Shown: positions 11,420-20,499, counted from the stretch's first letter. The stretch is DNA of 64,000 nt from Brucella pseudintermedia (GCF_008932435.1 NZ_WBWE01000006.1:124001-188000), one strand, 5' to 3'. Program-made: numbers and translations. The notes: generated from the letters alone by a model not told the origin.

Positions 11420-12526
11420 ATGAACCTGAAACTTCTGTCCAGCGTGGCTTTTGCCGCCAGCATCGGCTTTGCCAGCGCCGCTTATGCAGACATCACCATC
11501 GGCGTGGTTGCACCGCTGACGGGCCCGGTTGCCGCTTTCGGCGATCAGGTGAAGAAGGGCGCGGAAACCGCCGTTGAGGTCATCAACAAGGCGGGCGGCA
11601 TCAAGGGCGAGAAAGTCGTCCTGAAGTTTGCCGATGATGCGGGCGAACCGAAGCAGGGCGTTTCCGCTGCCAACCAGATCGTCGGCGACGGCATCAAGTT
11701 CGTTGTCGGCCCGGTCACGACCGGCGTTGCCATTCCGGTTTCCGACGTCTTCTCGGAAAACGGCGTCCTGATGGTCACGCCGACCGCCACCGGCCCGGAC
11801 CTGACCGCGCGCAATCTGGAAAACGTGTTCCGCACCTGCGGTCGTGACGACCAGCAGGCCGAAGTCATGGCCGATTACGTCCTGAAGAACATGAAGGACA
11901 AGAAGGTCGCCGTGATCCACGACAAGGGCGCTTACGGCAAGGGGCTGGCCGATGCTTTCAAGGCAGCGCTCAACAAGGGCGGCGTCACGGAAGTCCATTA
12001 TGATTCGGTCACGCCGGGCGACAAGGATTTTTCCGCGCTCGTCACCAAGCTGAAGTCAGCCGGTGCTGAAGTGGTTTATTTCGGCGGCTACCATGCCGAA
12101 GGCGGTCTCCTGTCGCGCCAGCTGCACGATGCCGGTCTTCAGGCTCTGGTTCTCGGCGGTGAAGGTCTGTCCAACACCGAATATTGGGCAATCGGCGGCA
12201 CCAATGCACAGGGCACGCTGTTCACCAACGCCAAGGACGCCACCAAGAACCCGGCTTCCAAGGATGCCATCGAGGCCCTGAAGGCCAAGAACATCCCGGC
12301 TGAAGCCTTCACCATGAACGCCTACGCCGCTGTTGAAGTCATCAAGGCTGGCATCGAACGCGCCGGTTCGACCGATGATTCGGCTGCCGTTGCCAAGGCG
12401 CTGCATGACGGCCAGCCGATCGAAACGGCTATCGGCACGCTGACCTATGGCGCAAACGGCGACCTCAGCTCGCCGAGCTTCGACATCTTCAAGTGGGATG
12501 GCGGCAAGATCGTCGGCCTCGAATAA
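11420..12526 (+). CDS. Branched-chain amino acid ABC transporter, periplasmic binding protein (LivK type)
   Basis: The 368-residue protein starts with a signal peptide ([20 protein letters not shown], cleaved near AYA-DITIG). It continues as a type I periplasmic binding fold: [17 protein letters not shown], then GVVAANQ-like and [15 protein letters not shown] segments. Such proteins deliver Leu/Ile/Val or related amino acids to a Liv permease. No permease or ATPase genes sit beside it, so it must use components encoded elsewhere. Its position after the leucine-degradation genes suggests shared use of leucine but not a shared operon, since a 320-bp gap intervenes. The ribosome binding site is AAAGGAGAAAAAGA. 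Confidence 0.9.
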   Translation: MNLKLLSSVAFAASIGFASAAYADITIGVVAPLTGPVAAFGDQVKKGAETAVEVINKAGGIKGEKVVLKFADDAGEPKQGVSAANQIVGDGIKFVVGPVTTGVAIPVSDVFSENGVLMVTPTATGPDLTARNLENVFRTCGRDDQQAEVMADYVLKNMKDKKVAVIHDKGAYGKGLADAFKAALNKGGVTEVHYDSVTPGDKDFSALVTKLKSAGAEVVYFGGYHAEGGLLSRQLHDAGLQALVLGGEGLSNTEYWAIGGTNAQGTLFTNAKDATKNPASKDAIEALKAKNIPAEAFTMNAYAAVEVIKAGIERAGSTDDSAAVAKALHDGQPIETAIGTLTYGANGDLSSPSFDIFKWDGGKIVGLE

Positions 12527-12548
12527 GGCAGTAATCGTGAAATAGACA

Positions 12549-12574
12549 CGCCGGGGTTTAACCCCGGCGTTTTG
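12549..12574 (+). terminator. Rho-independent terminator of the LivK-type gene
   Basis: CGCCGGGGTT and AACCCCGGCG form a perfect 10-bp inverted repeat with one central base, followed by TTTTGCG. It begins 22 bases after the stop codon. Confidence 0.85.
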
Positions 12575-12588
12575 CGTTTGTGGAGTGA

Positions 12589-12711
12589 TCAGGAGCCGGT
12601 ATAGCCGAGTTCGGCTTCGATAGCCTCGAATGTCTTTTCCATGGCGTAGGTGGGGCTCAGCGGACGCGGGTAAAGGACCAATATCTGCGAAAGAATGACA
12701 TAGGGCCTCAT
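12589..12711 (-). pseudogene. 40-codon open remnant, possibly the C-terminus of a lost gene
   Basis: A minus-strand frame runs from an ATG at 12711 to TGA at 12589. Its C-terminal part, TYAMEKTFEAIEAELGYTGS, looks like natural protein sequence. No ribosome binding site precedes the ATG. Low-GC, codon-poor sequence lies upstream (12712-12993, no gene seen). I read it as the surviving tail of a decayed gene, but an unrecognised small protein is possible. I do not recognise a family. Confidence 0.3.
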
Positions 12712-12993
12712 TCGAATGAATGGATATAAAAAATGGAATGGCTGGAAACTTTCTTCTTGGTTTTCGTGGGAAATATACTAAAAATTTGACTTAATCTTGT
12801 CCGTTCGGGCAAGAGTTTGACGTTTCTTTTTAAGTTATTTTGTTCGGGGTCCCGCAGACACGTGTGGGAAATTTGTTGGGGCAAGCCTCTGTTCAGCGTC
12901 GGTGGAGCAGGTGGTTTTTCGCGGGCTTAAGCTTCGGTTAACCATGTCTGTTTAATCTGCGATCATGGATGGGGCGGTTAGCGGAGCAGGTTT

Positions 12994-13194
12994 ATGCAGC
13001 GCTACAGATTTGACGATAAAAGAATTCTGATCGAGGCAATTGTTGAATTGCTCAACCGGGGCGTGGAGCCCGATGAGCTCGATCTCGTACTGAGCCGGAT
13101 CGGTCCGGTCGATCTCGATTTGATGCGGCAATGCCTGATCGAGGTGTGGAACTACAATCATCCGGAACTGGCCGAAGCGCCGATGGCGGCCTGA
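12994..13194 (+). CDS. Small acidic protein of unknown function (66 aa)
   Basis: The protein is compact and leucine/aspartate-rich, with two helix-like blocks (KRILIEAIVELLNRG and DLDLMRQCLIEVWNY) separated by a proline/aspartate turn. GGAGCAGG lies about 4 bases before the ATG, which supports translation. The codon use matches neighbours, unlike the AT-rich 200 bases upstream. It is a hypothetical protein of the kind conserved in Rhizobiales; I assign no function. Confidence 0.65.
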   Translation: MQRYRFDDKRILIEAIVELLNRGVEPDELDLVLSRIGPVDLDLMRQCLIEVWNYNHPELAEAPMAA

Positions 13195-13730
13195 CGGCGG
13201 GTTCTGTGGGCAGGCATCGGACCGCGGAGCGGAACGGATGCCGGCATAATTGGGCGCGAATGCGGCGCTTGCGCGAGAATACGGCGGTTTCTGGCAACGG
13301 TTTGTGGGCCGAAACTGTCGGGGCAGGGCCGGGTTGAACCGGTTTTGGAGCAATCTGGCCACTGTCCGCAATGTCATATTCCTGAAATGCAGACGGGTTA
13401 TACCCATATGCGTATCGGGAATTCACTTGGGATCGTGACCACGGATGTACTGGCGCAACTCAGGTGAAAGCGGAAGGTCGGGTTCAGCCCGGCCTTTTTC
13501 GCGTCAGGCGCATGTCTCCCGAAAGTGGGAACTGCCTTTGCACTTTTGCTGGAAATGCTCTCGGAGCTGCGCAGATCGAAGAGCGGTTGCAGTCTGTCGT
13601 GGTGCCTCGTCGCCACGCCGGTCTGCAAACGGTGCTTTCTGCATTCCGGTGCTCGCATACCTCTCATGAGCGATTTTTCGCAGCCCGCCGCTTTTTGATT
13701 CAGGCTCCGGGATTGCTGCAGCGATGCAGC
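13195..13730. other. Intergenic region with no recognised gene
   Basis: Several open frames occur here but none has a ribosome binding site with convincing protein-like sequence. The region holds a Rho-independent terminator near 13474. Near 13640-13670 is a copy-like segment (read on the minus strand, GCGAGCACCGGAATGCAGAAAG) resembling one downstream of dnaE2, probably a dispersed intergenic repeat. AGACGGGTTATACCCATATG at 13391-13410 and nearby bases can form small hairpins. Confidence 0.4.
13474..13499 (+). terminator. Orphan Rho-independent terminator
   Basis: AAGGTCGGG pairs with CCCGGCCTT (one G-U wobble) around TTCAG and runs into five T residues. The nearest plus-strand gene ends 280 bases upstream, so the transcript it ends is either a long 3' UTR or an unannotated small RNA. 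Confidence 0.65.
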
Positions 13731-14690
13731 CTACAATACCAGCCCGCCCACGCCCATGCGCGAAAGGTCGTCGGCGGAGAGCGCCATGCCCGCCATCAGC
13801 CGATCCAGCACGCGGTCGAGGCTGTTTTCGCGGGCGCTGCGGGCCGATCCGGGCGCGGCGACGATATATTTTCCGTGGTGCCGCCCCAGAACCAGCAGAT
13901 TGCCGGGATCGACCGGCATGCCGATGCGCAAGATTTCGCCGCCCGAAATACGGATCGATTGCGGCACGATATCCGCCTCGTCGGCAACGGCCGATGCGCT
14001 GAAAATCACGACGATGTCGCAGGCCGGGCCCACTTCCGCGATTGCCGCAGCCAGTGCGGCCTGATCGTGGGCGACGCGCTTTTCGCAAACAAGCTTGCCG
14101 CCATTGCGGGCGACCCGCATTTCCAAGAGCTCGCGGGTCTTCTCAAGAACGGTCTCGCGGATCGAAGGGAGGCGCGACTGGATCAGCCCGATCCGCGCGC
14201 CGTTGAACGGATGGACATGCAATGCCGGTCGCGCATCGACGCCGATTTCGTGCAGCAGGGTCTTCGGCACCGCGAAAGGAATGATCTTGACGGTAGCGAT
14301 CATCTGCCCGGCTTCCACCCGCACATGGTTGCGTAGTGTCGCGATGGAAATGCGCGCATCATGCGCGTTGATGGCATCGATGCGGCCTGTCTCGGCTGAA
14401 AACACGCCGTTCTTCCGGGCATGCAGGTTGACGCGACCGGTCGAGGCATTGCCGATTTCCACATCGGCGGATGCGACTATGCGCGCAACGGCAAGCGCCG
14501 CCTCGTCCTCGCCGACATCGCCCTCTTCCAGGCGCGCGGCCAGAACCGCGCTGACGCCCGCCTCCCGCAGCATGGCAAGGTTGAGCGCATCGAGAACCGT
14601 GCCCTTGCGCAAGGTGAGCGCACCGGCAGCCGTCGGATAACCGAGGATTGCACCTTCGGCCTCATCGAGCGGTATTTCGGCAAATATCAT
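13731..14690 (-). CDS. MoeA-like molybdopterin-binding protein
   Basis: The 319-residue protein resembles the MoCF/MoeA-like molybdopterin-binding domain. It has an N-terminal segment (GYPTAAGALTLRKGTVL), a middle glycine-rich region and a C-terminal domain with VIFSASAVADEADIVP and MPVDPGNLLVLG, the place of the molybdopterin-binding loop. In many Rhizobiales such a domain is fused to a MobA-like nucleotidyltransferase; here the protein ends after the molybdopterin domain with GVGGLVL. The ATG at 14690 is preceded by GGGGGTG, which I prefer over an upstream in-frame start at 14729. A role in molybdenum cofactor assembly is inferred. Confidence 0.72.
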   Translation of the reverse strand: MIFAEIPLDEAEGAILGYPTAAGALTLRKGTVLDALNLAMLREAGVSAVLAARLEEGDVGEDEAALAVARIVASADVEIGNASTGRVNLHARKNGVFSAETGRIDAINAHDARISIATLRNHVRVEAGQMIATVKIIPFAVPKTLLHEIGVDARPALHVHPFNGARIGLIQSRLPSIRETVLEKTRELLEMRVARNGGKLVCEKRVAHDQAALAAAIAEVGPACDIVVIFSASAVADEADIVPQSIRISGGEILRIGMPVDPGNLLVLGRHHGKYIVAAPGSARSARENSLDRVLDRLMAGMALSADDLSRMGVGGLVL

Positions 14691-15226
14691 GTTCACCCCC
14701 AATTCCCTCGTGAAAATCCAATAGAACATAATCGGGCCGGAGTGAAACAGTGACCATCAGCATTATGCGAATGCACCTGTCAAACGCCCGTGTCGATTGC
14801 GTATTTCCGTGAATTCAGGTGAGAAACAGCCTGCGGATCCGGTAAAATCCCATCACAATCCCGTTCCTTTGAGGGAAAACAGTGGTTTCAACTTGCAAAC
14901 CCTGTGCGTTGGGCCTATTGCACCGCGTCTGACGGCTTGCGCCCTATCTGGCCCGATCTGTCGGCCCATCGATCCCCGACAGTGAGATCGATGATTGCAT
15001 AAGACATTGCCTGACAAATGGCCCGCACATCAGCGCTGAGCCCCGATTATTTAGACAGAATGCCCGTTTTGGGCGCGACATTACGATCCAGCACAATTTT
15101 CGTCAGAGACGTGACAAATGCGGCTATTCGATATAACGGTACTTTTGGAAATTTCAGAATTTACCGAAAACTAGGAAATGACGCATGCGCCGGAGATGAC
15201 ACTCTGCGCGCAGGATGGAAAGACAA
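14691..15226 (+). promoter_or_regulatory. Upstream region of the cyo operon
   Basis: No gene is supported in these 536 bases. An inverted repeat, CTGTCGG and CCGACAG, lies at 14958-14982 around an 11-nt spacer. A possible promoter has GTGACA at 15111-15116 and TATAAC at 15132-15137, though the 15-base spacing is short. The sequence between about 15085 and 15180 is AT-richer than the genes, as expected of a control region. Confidence 0.4.
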
Positions 15227-16234
15227 ATGAAACACGGCACCCCCCGGACGATCGTTTCGTTCGCCGTCATGGCCCTCACGGCGTTTCTCGCTGGCTGCGA
15301 GAACCAGGTCCTTCTGTCCCCGAAAGGGGAAGTCGGCATGGCAGAACGCGATCTCATCTTCTTTGCGACCGGCCTCATGCTGCTAGTCGTGCTTCCCGTC
15401 ATCTTCATGACGCTTTACTTCGCCTGGAAGTACCGCGCCTCGAACGAAAAGGCGGATTACCAGCCCGACTGGCACCATTCGACCAAGATCGAGCTTGCCG
15501 TCTGGCTCATCCCGATGGCGATCATCGTCGTTCTGGGCACGGTCACCTGGATCAGCACCCACAAGCTCGATCCGTATCGTCCGCTGGTATCGGACGCGAA
15601 GCCGATCAATGTCGAAGTCGTCGCGCTCGACTGGAAATGGCTTTTCATCTATCCGGATCAGGGCATCGCCACCGTCAATGAAATGGCAATGCCCGTTGAT
15701 GTGCCGGTCAATTTCAAGCTGACCTCCAGCAACATCATGAACTCTTTCTTCATTCCGCAGCTCGGCAGCCAGGTCTACACCATGCCGAGCATGCAGACGA
15801 AGCTGCATCTGGTTGCCAATCATGCAGGCGAGTTCGACGGCATCTCCGCCAACTATAGCGGTCAGGGCTTTGCCCAGATGCGCTTCAAGGCGCATGCCTA
15901 CAACCAGGCCGACTTCGACAAATGGGTGGCCGATGTCAAGGCAAAGGCAAATGGCGAAGAGCTGAGCCGGGATCGTTACGCCTCGCTGGTCCAGCCGAGC
16001 GAGAAGGTTCCGCCGCAGTTCTTCACCTATAGTGACCAGACGCTGTTCCACAACATCGTGAACCGCTGCTGGGACGGCAAGTCCGTCTGCCTCGACGATG
16101 AAATGCATCGTCAACAGATGATCCGGGAAGCGCGCGCCAACCTGCGCAAGTCTTCGCCTGTCGATTTCAGCCAGTGGGCGAGCGACATCATCTGCGCAGT
16201 TCAGCCGCAGCGCCTTTCGCAGCTCGAAAACTGA
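15227..16234 (+). CDS. cyoA: Cytochrome o ubiquinol oxidase subunit II
   Basis: The 335-residue subunit has a lipoprotein signal ending in LTAFLAGC (Cys24). Two membrane helices follow at about 45-65 and 88-108, then a periplasmic cupredoxin domain containing WKWLFIYPDQGIATVNE. It lacks a CuA site, as quinol oxidases do. The start at 15227 has GGAAAG upstream; an ATG 12 bases earlier has no spacing for a ribosome binding site. cyoB begins 128 bases downstream. Confidence 0.95.
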   Translation: MKHGTPRTIVSFAVMALTAFLAGCENQVLLSPKGEVGMAERDLIFFATGLMLLVVLPVIFMTLYFAWKYRASNEKADYQPDWHHSTKIELAVWLIPMAIIVVLGTVTWISTHKLDPYRPLVSDAKPINVEVVALDWKWLFIYPDQGIATVNEMAMPVDVPVNFKLTSSNIMNSFFIPQLGSQVYTMPSMQTKLHLVANHAGEFDGISANYSGQGFAQMRFKAHAYNQADFDKWVADVKAKANGEELSRDRYASLVQPSEKVPPQFFTYSDQTLFHNIVNRCWDGKSVCLDDEMHRQQMIREARANLRKSSPVDFSQWASDIICAVQPQRLSQLEN

Positions 16235-16362
16235 TGTGCCGATAGGCCCGTGATCTCGAATGAGGTCACGGCCATTCGCATTCAATCCCTTGTTTCACGC
16301 GGTTCCGGAAAGATCGCGCTCTTGCGCCGCCCCGGAATTGCTCCAATCGAAGCGTGATAAAA

Positions 16363-18342
16363 ATGTTCGGAAAACTTACGCTCGAAGCGATACCCTATCA
16401 CGAGCCAATCATCATGGTCACTTTGGCCGCGGTGGCTGGCGGGGCGTTCGCTATTCTGGCAGCCATAACCTACTACCGCAAATGGGTACCGCTCTGGAAC
16501 GACTGGCTCACCTCCGTCGACCACAAGCGCATCGGTGTGATGTATATCATCCTGGCTCTCGTGATGCTGTTCCGCGGTTTCTCGGATGCCATCATGATGC
16601 GCGCCCAGCAGGCCATTGCCTCGGGCGCGAATGAAGGCTTCCTCCCGCCGCACCACTACGACCAGATCTTCACCGCCCATGGCGTGATCATGATCTTCTT
16701 CGTGGCGATGCCCTTCATCGTCGGCCTGATGAACTTCGCCGTGCCGCTTCAGATCGGCGCGCGCGACGTGGCGTTCCCCTACCTCAACTCGCTCAGCTTT
16801 TGGCTGACGGTTGCCGGCGCCATCCTCATCAACATCTCGCTCGGTATCGGCGAATTCGCCAAGACCGGCTGGCTGGCCTATCCGCCGCTTTCCGGCAAGG
16901 AGTTCAGCCCGGATGTCGGGGTGGATTACTATATCTGGGCCTTGCAGATTTCCGGCATGGGCACGCTGCTTTCCGGCGTCAACCTCATCACCACCATCAT
17001 CAAGATGCGTGCGCCCGGCATGGGCATGATGCAGGTTCCGGTCTTCACCTGGACGGCGCTCTGCTCCAACGTGCTGATCGTCGCGGCCTTCCCGATCCTC
17101 ACCGTCACGCTGGCGCTTTTGTCCCTTGACCGCTATCTGGATTTCCACTTCTTCACCAATGATGCCGGTGGCAATCCGATGATGTATGTGAATCTCATCT
17201 GGATCTGGGGCCACCCGGAAGTCTACATTCTGGTTCTGCCGTGCTTCGGCATCTTCTCGGAAATCGTGGCAACCTTCTCCGGCAAGCGCCTGTTCGGCTA
17301 CAAGTCGATGGTTTACGCCACCGTTGCCATCACCATCCTGTCGTTCCTGGTCTGGGTCCACCACTTCTTCACCATGGGCGGCGGCGCCAATGTCAACGCC
17401 TTCTTCGGCGTGGCAACCATGATCATCTCCATCCCGACAGGGGCGAAGGTCTTCAACTGGCTCTTCACCATGTATAAGGGCCGCGTTCGCATGGAAACGC
17501 CGGTCATGTGGACCATTGGCTTCATGTGCACCTTCGTCGTTGGCGGCATGACAGGCGTTCTGCTCGCGGTTCCGCCAGCGGACTTCGTGCTGCACAACTC
17601 GGTGTTCCTGATCGCCCACTTCCACAATGTGATCATTTCGGGCGTCCTGTTCGGCTGCTTTGCCGGCGTCGTCTACTGGTGGCCGAAGGCTTTCGGCTTC
17701 AAGCTGAACGAACGTCTGGGCAAGAACGCCTTCTGGTGCTGGCTCGTCGGCTTCATCCTCGCCTTCATGCCGCTCTACGTGCTCGGCCTGATGGGCATGA
17801 CCCGTCGCCTGAACCACACCGAAAACCCGGCATGGCACATCTACCTCATCGTTGCCGCCATCGGCGTTGCGATCATCCTTTGCGGCATCGTGTTCCAGGT
17901 TCTGCAGATCGCCATCTCGATCCGCGACCGCGAAAAGCTGCGCGACACCAACGGCGACAGCTGGGGCACGGGCCGCACGCTGGAATGGTCGCTGGCTTCG
18001 CCGCCCGCCTTCTACAACTTCGCCGAAGTGCCGCATGTGCGCGACCACGATGCCTGGTGGGATATGAAGCAGAACGGCTATGTGCGCCGCACCGAAAAGT
18101 TCGCGCGCATTCATATGCCGAAGAATACCGGCACCGGCTTCATCATCGGCATGCTGAACATTCCGCTCGGCTTTGCCCTCGTCTGGCACATCTGGTGGCT
18201 GGCAATCGCCTCTGCCCTCGCTGTGCTGGCCGTTGCCATCGCTCACTCCTTCAATAATGACAGGGACTTTTACGTCTCGGCCGAAGAGGTGCAGGAAGTT
18301 GAAGACCTCCGCACCCGGCAACTGACTGCTCAGGAGGCCTGA
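16363..18342 (+). CDS. cyoB: Cytochrome o ubiquinol oxidase subunit I
   Basis: The 659-residue catalytic subunit has the signature of heme-copper oxidases. [12 protein letters not shown] carries the CuB histidine and the cross-linked tyrosine, [11 protein letters not shown] carries the two other CuB histidines, and [10 protein letters not shown] carries the heme-ligand histidines. The whole chain tracks closely with CyoB, starting [15 protein letters not shown]. It reduces oxygen to water with electrons from ubiquinol and pumps protons. A GTG nine bases earlier is an alternative start, but the ATG matches the family N-terminus. Confidence 0.97.
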   Translation: MFGKLTLEAIPYHEPIIMVTLAAVAGGAFAILAAITYYRKWVPLWNDWLTSVDHKRIGVMYIILALVMLFRGFSDAIMMRAQQAIASGANEGFLPPHHYDQIFTAHGVIMIFFVAMPFIVGLMNFAVPLQIGARDVAFPYLNSLSFWLTVAGAILINISLGIGEFAKTGWLAYPPLSGKEFSPDVGVDYYIWALQISGMGTLLSGVNLITTIIKMRAPGMGMMQVPVFTWTALCSNVLIVAAFPILTVTLALLSLDRYLDFHFFTNDAGGNPMMYVNLIWIWGHPEVYILVLPCFGIFSEIVATFSGKRLFGYKSMVYATVAITILSFLVWVHHFFTMGGGANVNAFFGVATMIISIPTGAKVFNWLFTMYKGRVRMETPVMWTIGFMCTFVVGGMTGVLLAVPPADFVLHNSVFLIAHFHNVIISGVLFGCFAGVVYWWPKAFGFKLNERLGKNAFWCWLVGFILAFMPLYVLGLMGMTRRLNHTENPAWHIYLIVAAIGVAIILCGIVFQVLQIAISIRDREKLRDTNGDSWGTGRTLEWSLASPPAFYNFAEVPHVRDHDAWWDMKQNGYVRRTEKFARIHMPKNTGTGFIIGMLNIPLGFALVWHIWWLAIASALAVLAVAIAHSFNNDRDFYVSAEEVQEVEDLRTRQLTAQEA

Positions 18343-18347
18343 TTCCG

Positions 18348-18977
18348 ATGAGCGCAAGCATTTCGACCGCCGCTCCGTTCACGGGCGGAAACGAGCACCC
18401 CGCGCATGAGGACCATCACGATGCAGGGTCGACCACGCTGGTCGGCTTCTGGATCTACCTGATGAGCGACTGCGTCCTCTTCTCGGGGCTGTTTGCAACC
18501 TACGCCGTTCTGGCACACCAGTTCGCGGGCGGCCCGACCGGCCGTGAACTGTTCGACCTGAACTTCGTTCTGATCGAAACCATGCTGCTGCTGGTGTCGT
18601 CGCTGACCTATGGTCTGGCCACGCTTTCGATGTTCAAGAAGAACCGCGCTGGCCTTCTGTTCTGGCTGGGCGTGACCTTCCTGCTCGGCGCCGCCTTCCT
18701 CGCGATGGAAGTCTATGAGTTCAATCACCTGATCCATGAAGGTGCCGGACCGGGACGCAGCGCGTTCCTCTCCGCCTTCTTCGCGCTGGTGGGAACCCAC
18801 GGTCTGCACATCACGTCCGGCCTCATCTGGATCCTGGTGCTTTCCGCCCAGCTTCTGCGTGACGGCCTGACCGAAAAGAACCAGACGCGCGTGATGTGCC
18901 TCAGCCTCTTCTGGCACTTCCTGGACATCATCTGGATCGGCGTCTTTACTCTTGTCTATCTGCTGGGTGTACTGTGA
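18348..18977 (+). CDS. cyoC: Cytochrome o ubiquinol oxidase subunit III
   Basis: The 209-residue protein has five membrane segments and family sequence such as [20 protein letters not shown] and [15 protein letters not shown]. It begins 5 bases after cyoB with AGGAGG upstream, and its stop codon overlaps the cyoD start. It is a structural subunit of the quinol oxidase. Confidence 0.95.
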   Translation: MSASISTAAPFTGGNEHPAHEDHHDAGSTTLVGFWIYLMSDCVLFSGLFATYAVLAHQFAGGPTGRELFDLNFVLIETMLLLVSSLTYGLATLSMFKKNRAGLLFWLGVTFLLGAAFLAMEVYEFNHLIHEGAGPGRSAFLSAFFALVGTHGLHITSGLIWILVLSAQLLRDGLTEKNQTRVMCLSLFWHFLDIIWIGVFTLVYLLGVL

Positions 18978-19345
18978 TGAGCTCTGCACACGAAACACAT
19001 GACCACGGCGCAAGCCACGGCAGCCTGAAGTCTTATCTGATCGGCTTCGTGCTGGCGGTTGTCCTCACCGTCGTTCCCTTCATGCTCGCCATGAACGGCT
19101 ACTTCACGCCGGCCACCACCGCCGCCATCGTGCTCGGTATCGCCGTCGTCCAGATCCTGGTGCATCTGGTTTACTTCCTGCACCTCGATCCGAAGTCGGA
19201 AGGCGGCTGGAACATTCTGGCGCTCATCTTCACGGTCATCATCCTGGCTATCGTGCTTGCCGGCTCCATCTGGGTCATGCATCACCTCGATACCAATATG
19301 ATGCCGATGTACATGTCACCGGAAGACGTGCGCAACCTGCCATAA
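18977..19345 (+). CDS. cyoD: Cytochrome o ubiquinol oxidase subunit IV
   Basis: The 122-residue protein has three membrane helices and the family motif QILVHLVYFLHLDPKSEGGWN. The ATG overlaps the cyoC stop (TGATGA context), so translation is coupled. It is the last cyo gene here: no cyoE (heme O synthase) follows. The gene is followed by two or three RNA hairpins and a terminator. Confidence 0.95.
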   Translation: MSSAHETHDHGASHGSLKSYLIGFVLAVVLTVVPFMLAMNGYFTPATTAAIVLGIAVVQILVHLVYFLHLDPKSEGGWNILALIFTVIILAIVLAGSIWVMHHLDTNMMPMYMSPEDVRNLP

Positions 19346-19357
19346 GCTCCGCCAAGG

Positions 19358-19502
19358 GCATTCCCTGCATCGCAACGCCTGCGGGGAATGCTTCCATGCG
19401 CTGCGCGAAACAAGTGGCCTGACGGCCCGTGATCGCGGCTTTATCCTCCCTCTCTCCCCCCAAAGCCGCGTGGCGCCCCGGTTCATTCCGGGGCGCCTTT
19501 CG
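19358..19502 (+). ncRNA. 3' UTR hairpin RNA with anti-Shine-Dalgarno loop after cyoD
   Basis: Three stems lie in a row. GCATTCCC/GGGAATGC (19358-19391) is first. CGCGGCTTT/AAAGCCGCG (19434-19442 and 19462-19470) is a perfect 9-bp stem with the pyrimidine-only loop ATCCTCCCTCTCTCCCCCC after the first A. GGCGCCCCGG/CCGGGGCGCC (19472-19497) is a perfect 10-bp stem followed by TTTCGTTT, a Rho-independent terminator. The CCUCC in the exposed loop is complementary to Shine-Dalgarno sequences, the feature that defines alphaproteobacterial cuckoo/alpha-r14/CcsR small RNAs. It could be a stable 3' UTR fragment of the cyo mRNA. Structures are seen directly; a small RNA role is inferred. Confidence 0.55.
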
Positions 19503-19503
19503 T

Positions 19504-19745
19504 TTGCGGGTTGAGTAGCAGAATTCACACCTCTTAGACTCAAGTAAAATTTGCGTAAAATTGATATTACTTTCCGTAAGGAAAAGTTGATGGGGAAATT
19601 ATATAAGTGTAGTAAAGTATAATATGCGTCATTAATTTACCATTATTGAGGTATAGGTTTGCATATTGACCTATATTGGGTTAGTATCAATTTTGATTGA
19701 TACTCTATTGCGTCTCTGTGTACTCGCAAATATGGAGTAGATGTG
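19504..19745 (+). promoter_or_regulatory. AT-rich control region with two inverted repeats
   Basis: This stretch is strikingly AT-rich compared with its neighbours. It contains TATAGGT/ACCTATA (19652-19675, 10-nt spacer) and AGTATCAA/TTGATACT (19683-19704, 6-nt spacer), about 70 and 42 bases upstream of the SH3b gene. Two phased palindromes before a secreted-protein gene suggest binding sites for a dimeric regulator, but no such regulator is identified. A separate promoter cannot be assigned with confidence. Confidence 0.5.
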
Positions 19746-20486
19746 ATGCCATTATTTAAGAGATTGCTTAATAATAATCGTTTTATCGGTGTCGCTGTTG
19801 CGGCTGTAGTTCTGATCGCGCCGGAGGTTGCTTCCGCGGCCACGGCCTATGTCTCGGCTGCGGTCAATATTCGATCGGGGCCGGGGGCCAACTATGCCCG
19901 GCTTGCCGCACTTCCCGCCGGTGCCTCCGTCAATGCCGGTTCCTGCCGCAACGGCTGGTGCCAGATTTATAACGGCAACAGCGTCGGCTTTGTGTCCGCG
20001 CGCTATCTCCGCTTCGGTTCCTACCAAGGTCAGGCCTATCCCGCGCCGTCCTCGACGACCGTCATCGTCGATAATGGCTACTCTGACGGCTGGGCGCCGG
20101 GCTTTGGCCTCGGTCTCGGTCTCGGCTGGGCAACCGGCGGCTATTGGGATCCCGGTTGGGGCTATGGCTGGGGCGTCGGCCCTGCGTGGCGGACCGGGCC
20201 GGCTTACCATTATGGGTGGGCGGCTCCGGTAAGCCCGCCCCACTTCAATGGGGGCGGCTTCAGCCAGCCCGCATTCAATACGCCGGCATTCAGCAGGCCT
20301 GCATTCAATACGCCCGCATTCCGCAGACCTGCATTCAATACGCCCGCATTCAGCAGGCCTGCATTCAACACGCCTGCGTTCAGCAGACCTGCGTTCAACA
20401 CGCCCGCGTTCAGCAGACCTGCATTTAATCCCGGTTTCGGCGGCGGTCATTTCGGCAATATGCGCCCGATCCATTCCGGTCGCTGA
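19746..20486 (+). CDS. Secreted SH3b-domain protein with decapeptide repeats
   Basis: The 246-residue protein starts with a signal peptide (hydrophobic FIGVAVAAVVLIAP, cleavage near VASA-A). A bacterial SH3 domain follows at about 34-95 (VNIRSGPGANYARLAALPAG, WCQIYNGNSVGFVSARYL), a fold that often binds peptidoglycan. Then comes a Gly/Trp/Tyr-rich linker, and at about 175-227 five copies of a ten-residue repeat of the form PAFNTPAFSR. The first codons are AT-rich like the upstream region, whereas the repeat region is GC-rich. The ATG at 19746 was chosen over a GTG at 19743. Likely an exported envelope protein; the role of the repeats is unknown. Confidence 0.8.
   Translation: MPLFKRLLNNNRFIGVAVAAVVLIAPEVASAATAYVSAAVNIRSGPGANYARLAALPAGASVNAGSCRNGWCQIYNGNSVGFVSARYLRFGSYQGQAYPAPSSTTVIVDNGYSDGWAPGFGLGLGLGWATGGYWDPGWGYGWGVGPAWRTGPAYHYGWAAPVSPPHFNGGGFSQPAFNTPAFSRPAFNTPAFRRPAFNTPAFSRPAFNTPAFSRPAFNTPAFSRPAFNPGFGGGHFGNMRPIHSGR
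20268..20426 (+). repeat. Coding tandem repeat, five 30-bp units
   Basis: Five consecutive 30-base units, each reading roughly CCTGCATTCAATACGCCCGC then ATTCAGCAGG, plus a partial sixth, encode the decapeptide repeats. Units differ at a few third-codon positions and one Ser-to-Arg change, so the array has aged but remains in frame. Unit number can change without frameshift. Confidence 0.9.
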
Positions 20487-20499
20487 TAGCCGGAACATT

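Noticed and set aside
15018-15230. A 70-codon frame before cyoA
   Set aside because: It overlaps the cyoA start, has no ribosome binding site, and the region is better read as promoter DNA.
16282-18357. A 691-codon minus-strand frame
   Set aside because: Fully opposite cyoB; its Glu/Asp/His-rich sequence is an artefact of the opposite strand of a membrane protein gene.
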